A DNA stretch of 9,137 bases, from assembly GCA_028691575.1 (NCBI GenBank), contig JAQUYY010000060.1, positions 1 through 9,137 on the forward strand. The letters are read 5' to 3'. Numbering within the stretch: position 1 is the first letter of the stretch; each line of letters starts with the position of its first letter. Positions 1 to 6,386 of the stretch are shown one piece after another. The DNA comes from Candidatus Gastranaerophilales bacterium (GTDB taxonomy: Bacteria > Cyanobacteriota > Vampirovibrionia > Gastranaerophilales > JAQUYY01). Position numbers and translations under genes: made by a program. Under the pieces are notes generated by a model, which was not told the DNA's origin, did not search any database, and was given only the letters and a program-made list of their open reading frames with translations.

Positions 1-18
1 TCACATTTTCCATTCTGT

Positions 19-46
19 CTGTCAAATTATAATAGGAGAATATAAT
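19..46 (+). promoter_or_regulatory. Candidate sigma70-type promoter facing the G+C-richer element
   Basis: A perfect TATAAT lies at 41-46. A partial -35 element, CTGTCA at 19-24, precedes it by 16 bp. Transcription would start near 53, just where the G+C-richer segment begins. In DNA this A+T-rich a TATAAT can arise by chance, so this is weak support for a transcribed small RNA. Confidence 0.2.
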
Positions 47-64
47 TTAAAATCCGATTGCGAT

Positions 65-261
65 TCGTGCCAACTTGCCTGTTAGCTTTATGGGTGGCGA
101 GTTTTGGCGATAAAAACAAAATGATACAAATGCCACTTTTTGGACTATTTCCGGACTATAAACCGGTTGTTGAATTTTTGCTCTATTCGCCAAATACCTT
201 TGACGTGTCTATAATAGAGGCGATTTTTTAATGCGAAATAAAAAGTCCAATTTTGGCACGA
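65..261 (+). other. Nested inverted-repeat element, possibly a structured RNA
   Basis: TCGTGCCAA at 65-73 is the exact reverse complement of TTGGCACGA at 253-261. Inside this pair, TTTGGCGA (103-110) pairs exactly with TCGCCAAA (187-194), and CTCTAT (181-186) can pair with ATAGAG (214-219). TCGCC (187-191) could instead pair with GGCGA (219-223), which is followed directly by six T residues (224-229). The two pairings of 187-194 exclude each other, as in an attenuator. The segment matches no riboswitch or RNA family that I can name. It could equally be a mobile or repeated intergenic element. Confidence 0.25.
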
Positions 262-649
262 TGCGGAAGTTAGGGGAAAACAGGGGGAAGTGTGTCAAAA
301 GCTGTTCAAATATATGTTTTAGAGTTATCAAATATTTCAGTCGGAAGCTAAAGCCAATAATACTAGGGAAAATGCATTTAATAAGGTTATAAACTGTTTC
401 CTATTCTGCTTTTTATCGAGTTGCGAATAAAGAGCAATTTTGGCATTTTTCTCCTCAAAATATTCAAATGCTCGGATTGATAATTTGCATTCCTGGTGTT
501 AACTACAATTGTCTTTTTTGCAACTTTATAATAAGGTGATTTTTTCTTTTTTTCACTTTTCTTAAATGAAATATTCGATTTATTTGTATAAGAAATAGGT
601 TTAATCATAAGCCTATATTTAATTTTGTATTGCATGACAATTATAACAA

Positions 650-666
650 TACAAAGTTATTTTGTA
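650..666 (-). terminator. Weak hairpin after upp, possible terminator
   Basis: Ten bases beyond the upp stop codon there is a 6-bp inverted repeat, TACAAA / TTTGTA, with a 5-base loop. The stem is A+T-rich and the bases that follow on the minus strand are only loosely U-rich (TTGTTAT), so it would be a poor intrinsic terminator. It is the only hairpin seen just downstream of upp. Confidence 0.3.
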
Positions 667-676
667 AATATCTTTT

Positions 677-1348
677 TTAATAAATTGTATTAAATGTTCT
701 ATCCCCTGCATCACCTAAACCCGGTACAATATAGCCGTTTTGGTTTAACCTTTCGTCAATCCATGCTGTTATGACTTTTATATCGGGATATGCAGCATGA
801 AATGTTTTAATACCTTCAGGAGCACTTAAAAGACAAATAAAACGTATATTTTCATGAGGAATATCATATTTTTCAAGCATTTGAATCGATGCAATTGCTG
901 ATCCCCCGGTTGCAAGCATTGGATCTAGTATGTAGACATAAGTTTTATTAGGATTTTTAAAATTTTTCGGCAGATTATTATAATAAGTCACAGGCTTTAG
1001 AGTCACCTCATCTCTATAAAGCCCTAAGTGATGAACTCTTGCATCGGGTAAAAGTGTGCTTGCAACATCACCAAACAAAAGTCCTGCTCTTAAAATCGGT
1101 GCAATAATAATTTCTGCTTCGGGATCAATTATTTGAGATTCTGTAAGAGCTATAGGGGTTTCGATTTGGGTTTTTACTGTCGGCAAATTATCCGTAGAAC
1201 TGAAAAACAAAACTTCAGCTAAACGTCTTGTCGCATTTCTGAATAACTCGGCAGACGTATTTTTATCTCGCATAATTGTTAAATTATGAAGTGCCAAAGG
1301 ATGTTCGCAAACCGAAATATTTTCAGGCTTTTTTAAACTTGTTTCCAT
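677..1348 (-). CDS. upp: Uracil phosphoribosyltransferase
   Basis: This cytoplasmic enzyme of pyrimidine salvage converts uracil and PRPP to UMP and pyrophosphate. The 223-aa product is slightly longer than the usual 208-210 aa, the extra residues being mostly at the N-terminus. It shows the full family signature: the PILRAGL segment (84-90), the PRPP-binding loop DPMLATGGSA (142-151), AWIDERLN (195-202), and the C-terminal uracil-contacting stretch GYIVPGLGDAGDR (205-217). No key residue appears missing. The ATG at 1348 is preceded by AGGGGG (1356-1361) at a 7-base spacing, which supports this start. The gene lies 22 bp after the mlaD stop codon and seems to be the second gene of that transcript. 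No internal promoter or PyrR-type leader was seen. Pairing upp with mlaD is unusual and has no obvious functional logic. Confidence 0.96.
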   Translation of the reverse strand: METSLKKPENISVCEHPLALHNLTIMRDKNTSAELFRNATRRLAEVLFFSSTDNLPTVKTQIETPIALTESQIIDPEAEIIIAPILRAGLLFGDVASTLLPDARVHHLGLYRDEVTLKPVTYYNNLPKNFKNPNKTYVYILDPMLATGGSAIASIQMLEKYDIPHENIRFICLLSAPEGIKTFHAAYPDIKVITAWIDERLNQNGYIVPGLGDAGDRTFNTIY

Positions 1349-1370
1349 ATCAATTCCCCCTATCTTATAT

Positions 1371-2327
1371 CTAAATTTCTTGCATTAAAGATTCTATTGA
1401 ATTATTAAATTCATCTAGTTTGTTTTTTATATCATCAATTTCACTTTGTGATAAATTAAATGTCGGTAAATTCTCAAGTTTTTCAGACATTTTATCAAAA
1501 ATTTCTGTTAAATTTTTCTTCTGAGGCATATTTTCATTTATTAAATTCAAGTTATTTTTAATCTTCAATAATTCTATATTTAATTTTTCTAAATTTTCTT
1601 CAGTAAGTGATTTTTTTGCCATTTGACTGCTTTTAGAAATGGCTTTTAATATATTTTCAACATTATCTTTTTTATTTTCAGGCTGTTTTTGTATAAAATT
1701 CAAAGAATTTTTTTTCTTTTCCAAGGATTTTTTAATCGGGTTTAAAGTATTAACAACAGATTGATTTGCTTCTTTTATAATTTTGTCCGATTCCAAGAAT
1801 TGATTTGTCATATCTTCAGTTATTTTTTTAGCGAAATTGATGGTATCTTTATAAGTATGGGTATCTCCATTATCAAAAATTTCCAATGAGCCTTTAGTTG
1901 TAGTTAATAAAGCTTCTGCAAGCTTATTTTGAGCTTCCATAACATAATCTACCCTAATCGGTTCTATAACATCAAATCCATGACAATTATTACAAGGGGC
2001 AATTTCAAGAGATTTTGAGCCTGCCATGCCGGTAAATTCTACATTTACCAAAGCATTTTTAGGTATTTTAATATCTTTTTTGGTAACGACAAATGTTAAA
2101 AAAACAGAATCATATATGGGCTTAATTTGTGAGACATGCCCTATCTGAATACCCATCATTCTAACGGGTGAGCCGACTATTAAGCCGTCTACATCCTTGA
2201 ATTTAACATGATAGAATTCTTTTGGCGCAAAATTTTCTTTTGCGATATATATTCCAATCAAACTTATTAAACTAATTATAATTAGCCAGATAGTAACTTC
2301 TATAAGGTGAATATGTTTTTTCTTCAT
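1371..2327 (-). CDS. mlaD: MCE/MlaD-family lipid transport protein
   Basis: MlaD-type proteins are inner-membrane-anchored, periplasm-facing subunits that shuttle phospholipids between membranes with an MlaEF ABC transporter. The 318-aa product has a short basic N-terminus, one membrane segment (about 10-29) and an MCE domain (about 38-111). The domain shows the typical run FKDVDGLIVGSPVRMMGI and the GxxGSKSLEI-like turn. A long Lys/Asn/Glu-rich region predicted as helical or coiled-coil (about 130-318) follows. A CxxCH sequence (Cys112, Cys115, His116) directly follows the MCE core and is odd for this family. No MlaE or MlaF partner is in the window, so it is an orphan here. The ATG at 2327 lacks a strong Shine-Dalgarno sequence, but the transmembrane anchor right after it and the promoter 32 bp upstream support it. 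Family assignment is firm; the precise lipid role is inferred. Confidence 0.87.
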   Translation of the reverse strand: MKKKHIHLIEVTIWLIIISLISLIGIYIAKENFAPKEFYHVKFKDVDGLIVGSPVRMMGIQIGHVSQIKPIYDSVFLTFVVTKKDIKIPKNALVNVEFTGMAGSKSLEIAPCNNCHGFDVIEPIRVDYVMEAQNKLAEALLTTTKGSLEIFDNGDTHTYKDTINFAKKITEDMTNQFLESDKIIKEANQSVVNTLNPIKKSLEKKKNSLNFIQKQPENKKDNVENILKAISKSSQMAKKSLTEENLEKLNIELLKIKNNLNLINENMPQKKNLTEIFDKMSEKLENLPTFNLSQSEIDDIKNKLDEFNNSIESLMQEI

Positions 2328-2331
2328 AACT

Positions 2332-2359
2332 TTTACACTATGTAATTACTCTTTATAAA
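2332..2359 (+). promoter_or_regulatory. Candidate promoter of the CPBP protease gene
   Basis: TTTACA (2332-2337) and TATAAA (2354-2359) are separated by 16 bp. The start of transcription would be near 2366, about 44 bases before the ATG at 2410. The TATAAA box shares base 2359 with the -10 box of the opposing mlaD promoter, so the two promoters would probably compete for polymerase. Confidence 0.45.
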
Positions 2360-2387
2360 TAATAACAACTATACGAGAAATACTCAA
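2359..2387 (-). promoter_or_regulatory. Promoter of the mlaD-upp transcript
   Basis: On the minus strand TTGAGT (2387-2382) and TATTAT (2364-2359) are separated by exactly 17 bp, a good sigma70 match. Transcription would start near 2352, giving a leader of about 25 bases before the mlaD ATG. Its -10 box abuts that of the divergent promoter for the protease gene. Confidence 0.55.
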
Positions 2388-2409
2388 TTTATTTTAAGGA
2401 ATATGTAAT

Positions 2410-3105
2410 ATGAGTGGAAATATTAATGTGCAATTAAATGGTAAAGTACCATGGAAAATCTCTGATATCGTATATGCATATCTCATTATCTTTGTATTAT
2501 CTTTGTTGACTTTAAGCACCTTAATATTTTTTAAGATTAATTCAGAATTACTATTTTTCACAGGAGCATTACAACTTTTTTTATCAATTTTTACATTATT
2601 AATAGTATTTTTAATTGTTCGTTATAAATACAAAATTCCTTTTTTTACCGCGATGGGAATAAATAAGAAAAATTTTTCGAAAGATTTTTTAACCGGATTT
2701 TCTGTATCATTTATTTTAGTTGTCAGCACAACATTAGTAAGCTATTTTTTTGTTTCTGTCGGCATAATTCCTGAAGCTAATCCATATACAGATATTCCCA
2801 GAGATAAAATCCAATTAATCTCGGTATTTGCTGTCTTTGTAGCGCCTATCGTTGAAGAAGTATTTTTTAGAGGGTTTATGCAGCCTGCTTTAATAAAAGC
2901 ATTCGGAATATTTGGCGGAATTTTTATAACATCATTAATTTTCGGATTTTCTCATTCTCAATATTTGGATTATACAACGGCAATAGTTGCTGTCACTGCA
3001 ATAGGGCTAATCCTTGGCACTACAAGACAAATAACAGGTTCTATAGTTCCCTGTATTTTTGCGCATTTGTTTAATAATTTGTTTGCAACGCTTAGTCTGT
3101 ATTAA
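2410..3105 (+). CDS. CPBP-family intramembrane glutamic endopeptidase
   Basis: The 231-aa protein belongs to the CPBP (CaaX protease and bacteriocin-processing, Abi/Rce1-like) family of multi-pass membrane proteases. Six to seven hydrophobic segments are visible, about 18-42, 48-71, 93-118, 134-150, 165-181, 188-205 and 212-229. The conserved motifs are complete: EExxxR with Glu149, Glu150 and Arg154; His182 in the FGFSH motif; and HxxxN with His219 and Asn223. It should therefore be catalytically competent. The family processes prenylated proteins in eukaryotes. In bacteria it is linked to bacteriocin maturation or immunity and to other envelope tasks. No bacteriocin gene or quorum peptide is visible here, so the substrate is unknown. 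The ATG at 2410 has AAGGA nine bases upstream. The stop codon overlaps the stop of the convergent 285-aa gene by 4 bp. Confidence 0.9.
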   Translation: MSGNINVQLNGKVPWKISDIVYAYLIIFVLSLLTLSTLIFFKINSELLFFTGALQLFLSIFTLLIVFLIVRYKYKIPFFTAMGINKKNFSKDFLTGFSVSFILVVSTTLVSYFFVSVGIIPEANPYTDIPRDKIQLISVFAVFVAPIVEEVFFRGFMQPALIKAFGIFGGIFITSLIFGFSHSQYLDYTTAIVAVTAIGLILGTTRQITGSIVPCIFAHLFNNLFATLSLY

Positions 3106-3959
3106 ATTCTTAATCCGCCTGATTTTGTAACATTTAAAAAATCATTCATTTTAACGTTATTATATCTATTTATAGTTGTAAAAGGTTTTGGATTGCCAAA
3201 ATCAACTGCTTTATCTGCGCTAACTTCTTTAGCTTGCCAAAAAGAAGCAATTTTGTTTCTAACCAAAGGTGTTATTATATTGCTTGCTGCAATTGAACCT
3301 ACAATACCTGCTATAACAGGCAGCGCTAATGCGAGTTCAGGAGCAATAACTCTTGGTTCAATATGAGAAAGAAATTTATGACATACATCATCAGAACATT
3401 CAAGTGTTTTATTTATTAAATTTTTTGAAAATTTTAAAAAATCAGGTGAATCAATATCTTGCGTTAATTTAACAGCTTTTTCTTTATTAAAATTCTTTTC
3501 AATAGATTTAATCAATCCGTTAAAAGTTTCTTTGTCCTCACAATTTACTTTTGAATCTACATATACATTTTTCAAAAACTTTTTTACTAATCTCTTAACT
3601 CTATAATCGTTGTCCACTACTCTATAACTTAAAAAATCTCTGGCATTTTCTTTGTTTTTAGGATTTAAGGCATATGGCATGTATTTAGCATTTAAAAAAT
3701 TCCCGAGAATTTTTTGAAAACCTCCGGTAAAAGTCCAAAATAAGGATACATTAACCACACCATCTGCTATCTCTTGAGGAATAAGAAATTTTTTATCCTT
3801 AGTTGGAATTTCTTTATTGGTAGTAATTGCTGCAACCTGTGCTAACGAAGATACTGCCCAAGTAATAGTGGATAACATTTTGAGTAAAGTTCCGGCATCG
3901 GACATTTTATCGGTAGAAAATCTTTGTAGTTTTCTTTGAATAGTATTAGTTATACTCAT
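3102..3959 (-). CDS. Uncharacterised protein, second member of a coupled pair
   Basis: I do not recognise a named domain in this 285-aa protein. A basic N-terminus is followed by two apolar helix-like segments (about 23-46 and 62-90) joined by a linker containing Asn48-Lys49 and several further lysines. The middle part (about 98-200) is highly charged, with Cys140, Cys188 and Cys193. A hydrophobic Ala/Ile/Val-rich segment (about 206-232) could enter a membrane. The tail is polar and ends in GGLRI. No signal peptide is evident. The ATG overlaps the stop codon of the preceding 231-aa gene (ATGA), which implies translational coupling. That partner has the same overall layout, so the two may be distant paralogues working as a complex. 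The style resembles hypothetical proteins of Gastranaerophilales genomes, an impression I cannot verify here. The gene ends head-to-head with the CPBP protease gene, with no room for a terminator between them. Confidence 0.8.
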   Translation of the reverse strand: MSITNTIQRKLQRFSTDKMSDAGTLLKMLSTITWAVSSLAQVAAITTNKEIPTKDKKFLIPQEIADGVVNVSLFWTFTGGFQKILGNFLNAKYMPYALNPKNKENARDFLSYRVVDNDYRVKRLVKKFLKNVYVDSKVNCEDKETFNGLIKSIEKNFNKEKAVKLTQDIDSPDFLKFSKNLINKTLECSDDVCHKFLSHIEPRVIAPELALALPVIAGIVGSIAASNIITPLVRNKIASFWQAKEVSADKAVDFGNPKPFTTINRYNNVKMNDFLNVTKSGGLRI

Positions 3960-4651
3960 TGATTACCACCATTTTCTTTCTTTTCCAAATAATGTTTAAT
4001 AGGCGGCATTAATTTGTTTATTGCTAATGACATGATGGGAGCATCCAAGAAAAGAGTTGACGGTATTACTGCAATTGTTGCAACTATGTTTGAAGCAGCA
4101 TGAATATATTGCTCTACAAAACCTTTTTCACCTTCATCTATATTCTTAATAGTTACGATAATTTTTTTAAGTTTTTCTTCAAGTTTTAATTGTGTATCTA
4201 TTGCTTTTTGTTTCTTTTGATTAAGTTTATCTATTTTATTCTGACTTAATTTATTAACACGTGTTTTTAATATTTCATCTATTTTGGCAATTTTCTCTAA
4301 CTCATTTTGATTTTTTATCGCATATATATCCTCATAATAAGATTTAGTGTTTGGTATTATATTTTTTAATAAGAATTTTTTACCATTACCTTTTGCCCAT
4401 TTTAAAGCAGCACGTCTGACAATAACGCCAACTGTTGTTCCTACTATAATTTTAAGTATTGTTCTTGCAACAGAATAATTTCTTGTTGTTTTGTCAACAT
4501 TTTTATTATTATAATCAATTAAAGGTTGAGTAGATAATGCGGCAACTCCCATTATCAAACGCTGTGTATCACAATTTAAAGTAGACCACTTTCCAATTTT
4601 ATCAGTGACATCTTTACTTAAATATTTCACTTCATTTGGTAAAATTTTCAT
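3956..4651 (-). CDS. Uncharacterised protein, first member of a coupled pair
   Basis: This 231-aa protein has no domain that I can name. Residues about 30-45 form an apolar helix ending in the sequence QPLIDYNNKNVDKTTR (42-57). A second apolar, glycine-containing helix follows (about 62-79), then a basic patch (79-92). A long charged segment (about 114-175) is rich in Lys, Glu, Gln and Leu with coiled-coil character. A hydrophobic C-terminal segment (about 184-213) could be membrane-inserted, and a basic tail closes the protein. The ATG at 4651 has only a distant GAGG (13 bases upstream). The stop overlaps the start of the 285-aa gene by 4 bp. The gap to the TPR gene upstream is 112 bp and contains a 30-bp inverted repeat. 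A pore-forming, scaffold or envelope-associated role is conceivable, but nothing in the sequence proves it. Confidence 0.8.
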   Translation of the reverse strand: MKILPNEVKYLSKDVTDKIGKWSTLNCDTQRLIMGVAALSTQPLIDYNNKNVDKTTRNYSVARTILKIIVGTTVGVIVRRAALKWAKGNGKKFLLKNIIPNTKSYYEDIYAIKNQNELEKIAKIDEILKTRVNKLSQNKIDKLNQKKQKAIDTQLKLEEKLKKIIVTIKNIDEGEKGFVEQYIHAASNIVATIAVIPSTLFLDAPIMSLAINKLMPPIKHYLEKKENGGNQ

Positions 4652-4693
4652 TTATTTGATACAGCCTCATGTAACTCATATATTTTAAGTGAG

Positions 4694-4723
4694 GTGAATA
4701 AATTTATTGCCAAATTTAGTCAC
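4694..4723. repeat. Inverted repeat upstream of the hypothetical pair
   Basis: GTGA (4694-4697) pairs with TCAC (4720-4723) and TAAATTT (4699-4705) with AAATTTA (4712-4718). One mismatch (A4698/G4719) separates the two arms and the loop is six bases. On the minus strand, the coding direction here, no T-run follows, so it is not a standard terminator for the TPR gene. Its position 43 bp before the 231-aa start fits an operator or leader hairpin. Confidence 0.45.
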
Positions 4724-4763
4724 TTTTATTGAAAAAAGTTTACAAATAATTATTTTTAAAAAA

Positions 4764-6308
4764 TTACAATGTATTGATAAAATCCTTAATTATAAATGTA
4801 TTTGGATTTTTCAATAAATAATTCTCAAGTAAATTTTTTGCTTCATTAATTTTTTGTTTTTGCTTGTATATTTTAGCTAAAGTAAGAGTTAAATACTCAT
4901 TATCCGGATATACTGCAATTCCGTCTTTCAATATTTTAATAGCATATTGATCCATTTTTTTATTGTAAAATATCTTAGACAAATCCACATATTGCTGCTC
5001 TGATTGCGGACTAATTGAAATAGCCTGATAAAAAGCCGAATTCGACTTATCTTTTTGATTTAGATACATATAAGCCTGACTAAGATTGTAATAAAAAACA
5101 GGTCTTTTATTATTTAGTTTACAGGCTGTTAGGAATAAATTTTTTGCGGTTATGTATTCCTTTTTATTATAATAGGCAACTCCTTTTAAATTATTAAAAT
5201 CGGCATTATTTCCTTCAAGTAAAAGACCTTTATTAAGAATATTAATCGCAGCATCATTTTTATTATTTTTTAAATAAATTTTAGCTAATTCATGATAAAT
5301 TTCTATACTATTCGGCGACAAAGTTAATGCTTTGCGATAAAGTTCTTCGGCCTCATCCGGTTTATTAACGGATTGTAAAACTTCACCAAGTTTTTTATAA
5401 AATTCAAGATTTCTGCTATTTTCCACAAATGCTTTTTTTAAAAAATTTTCAGCTTTTATAGACTCACCTCTGTTAGCATAAATAATTCCGAGCAAATAAT
5501 TTGCAGGAGAATAACTCTCATCCGTTGAAACAGATTTTTCAAGCATTTTAATTGTATTTATTTCATCTGAAATATTGTTATAATAAAGTGCTTTTTGATA
5601 ATAAGCAGGAGCAAAATTTGAATTTTTTAAAATAGTTTTATCTAAATATTCCAAAAATTTTGCAACATTACCGGTATTTTTATAAAGAACGGCTAAATTA
5701 TAATATGATAAAAAATATTCGGAATCAATTTTAATTGCTTCTTCATAATGGCTTATCGCCTGATTTATATTGCCTTTTTGATATTCGACACCTGCCAAAT
5801 TATTATACGTCTGAGCATTATTATTATCAATTTCTATAGATTTTTTTAAATAATTTTCAGCATTTTGGGTTTGTTGTTTTTTTAAATTATCCATGCCTTT
5901 TTCGTTGTAATAATCTGCATTATAAGTAATATTTTTAACAGGTACGGAATTTTTTGTAATATCACCTTTCAGTTTTAAATAATTTTGGTTTTCAGAATCA
6001 ATTTCCAACGCATTATTTATGAATTTTAATGCTAATTCAATCTCATCGGCATAAAAATGACATTCCGCTATTTTATAGTATGTGTATGAATTTTTATTGT
6101 TTGAACTTAGCGCATAAGTATAATACTCAACTGCTTCATTATATTGTTTATTTTTAAAATACATATCGGCAATTACTATATAATCGCTGTCTTGAGCTTC
6201 AATAAAAGTATTTTGAGCAGGATTTTTAGATTGAGCATAAGAAATTAAAGGTAAAAATGAAGTTACCAAAAGAAAAATTATAATAATCAGCTGTTTTTTT
6301 GTATACAT
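4764..6308 (-). CDS. Exported tetratricopeptide-repeat protein
   Basis: The 514-aa product begins with a Sec signal peptide: basic MYTKK, a hydrophobic core at about 7-22, and a likely cleavage after Ala25 (ISYA/Q). The rest is almost wholly built of 34-residue TPR units: two or so at 41-108, a short spacer (about 118-132), then roughly eleven consecutive units from 133 to 503. Repeats keep the hallmark small and aromatic positions, for example YNNLAGVEYQKGNINQAI at 168-185. Such all-TPR proteins act as protein-protein scaffolds. An exported one would work in the periplasm or at the outer membrane, for instance in assembly or polysaccharide secretion complexes. No enzymatic domain is present. 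A weak AGG six bases before the ATG and the signal peptide support the start. It lies 78 bp after the second glycosyltransferase gene, with a candidate promoter of its own. Confidence 0.92.
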   Translation of the reverse strand: MYTKKQLIIIIFLLVTSFLPLISYAQSKNPAQNTFIEAQDSDYIVIADMYFKNKQYNEAVEYYTYALSSNNKNSYTYYKIAECHFYADEIELALKFINNALEIDSENQNYLKLKGDITKNSVPVKNITYNADYYNEKGMDNLKKQQTQNAENYLKKSIEIDNNNAQTYNNLAGVEYQKGNINQAISHYEEAIKIDSEYFLSYYNLAVLYKNTGNVAKFLEYLDKTILKNSNFAPAYYQKALYYNNISDEINTIKMLEKSVSTDESYSPANYLLGIIYANRGESIKAENFLKKAFVENSRNLEFYKKLGEVLQSVNKPDEAEELYRKALTLSPNSIEIYHELAKIYLKNNKNDAAINILNKGLLLEGNNADFNNLKGVAYYNKKEYITAKNLFLTACKLNNKRPVFYYNLSQAYMYLNQKDKSNSAFYQAISISPQSEQQYVDLSKIFYNKKMDQYAIKILKDGIAVYPDNEYLTLTLAKIYKQKQKINEAKNLLENYLLKNPNTFIIKDFINTL

Positions 6309-6324
6309 AATGACCTGAACACTT

Positions 6325-6353
6325 TTTATCAGTATAATTATAAATCATGTTAA
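6325..6353 (-). promoter_or_regulatory. Candidate promoter of the TPR gene
   Basis: On the minus strand TTAACA (6353-6348) and GATAAA (6330-6325) are spaced by 17 bp, only about 17 bp ahead of the TPR start codon. An alternative perfect TATAAT lies at 6342-6337 but has no good -35 partner. The TPR gene may also be read from the upstream glycosyltransferases. Confidence 0.35.
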
Positions 6354-6386
6354 GGGCATGTTTTTAATAATTTGTAACGAGCAGTT

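Larger units (their letters stand above)
1..676. other. Intergenic region without a confident gene
   Basis: No convincing protein gene or known RNA was recognised here. The stretch has two parts. Positions about 50-300 are relatively G+C-rich (about 40% by hand count) and contain nested inverted repeats and short plus-strand open frames. Positions about 300-660 are very A+T-rich. An 82-codon minus-strand frame (387-635) is Lys/Arg-rich, has no ribosome binding site and resembles no family I know, so I do not call it. A second minus-strand frame (337-498) overlaps it and looks more protein-like in composition but has no start codon. The region may hold a small RNA, a repeat element or a decayed gene. 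Its left edge may also contain the promoter of a gene outside the window, because a minus-strand TTGACA lies at 20-25. Confidence 0.6.

Noticed and set aside
20..25. Minus-strand TTGACA near the left edge
   Set aside because: The matching -10 box would fall outside the window, so a promoter cannot be confirmed. It is mentioned only as a possibility in the intergenic entry.
34..39. AGGAGA resembling a ribosome binding site
   Set aside because: No ATG, GTG or TTG follows at a usable distance in an extended open frame.
387..635. 82-codon minus-strand open frame
   Set aside because: It has no ribosome binding site, its composition is dominated by Lys, Asn, Ile and Ser as expected from A+T-rich non-coding DNA, no family is recognisable, and a more protein-like frame overlaps it.
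4764..6308. TPR repeats considered as a possible DNA tandem repeat or an O-GlcNAc-transferase-like enzyme
   Set aside because: The repeats are diverged at DNA level and recognisable only as protein. No catalytic glycosyltransferase domain follows them.
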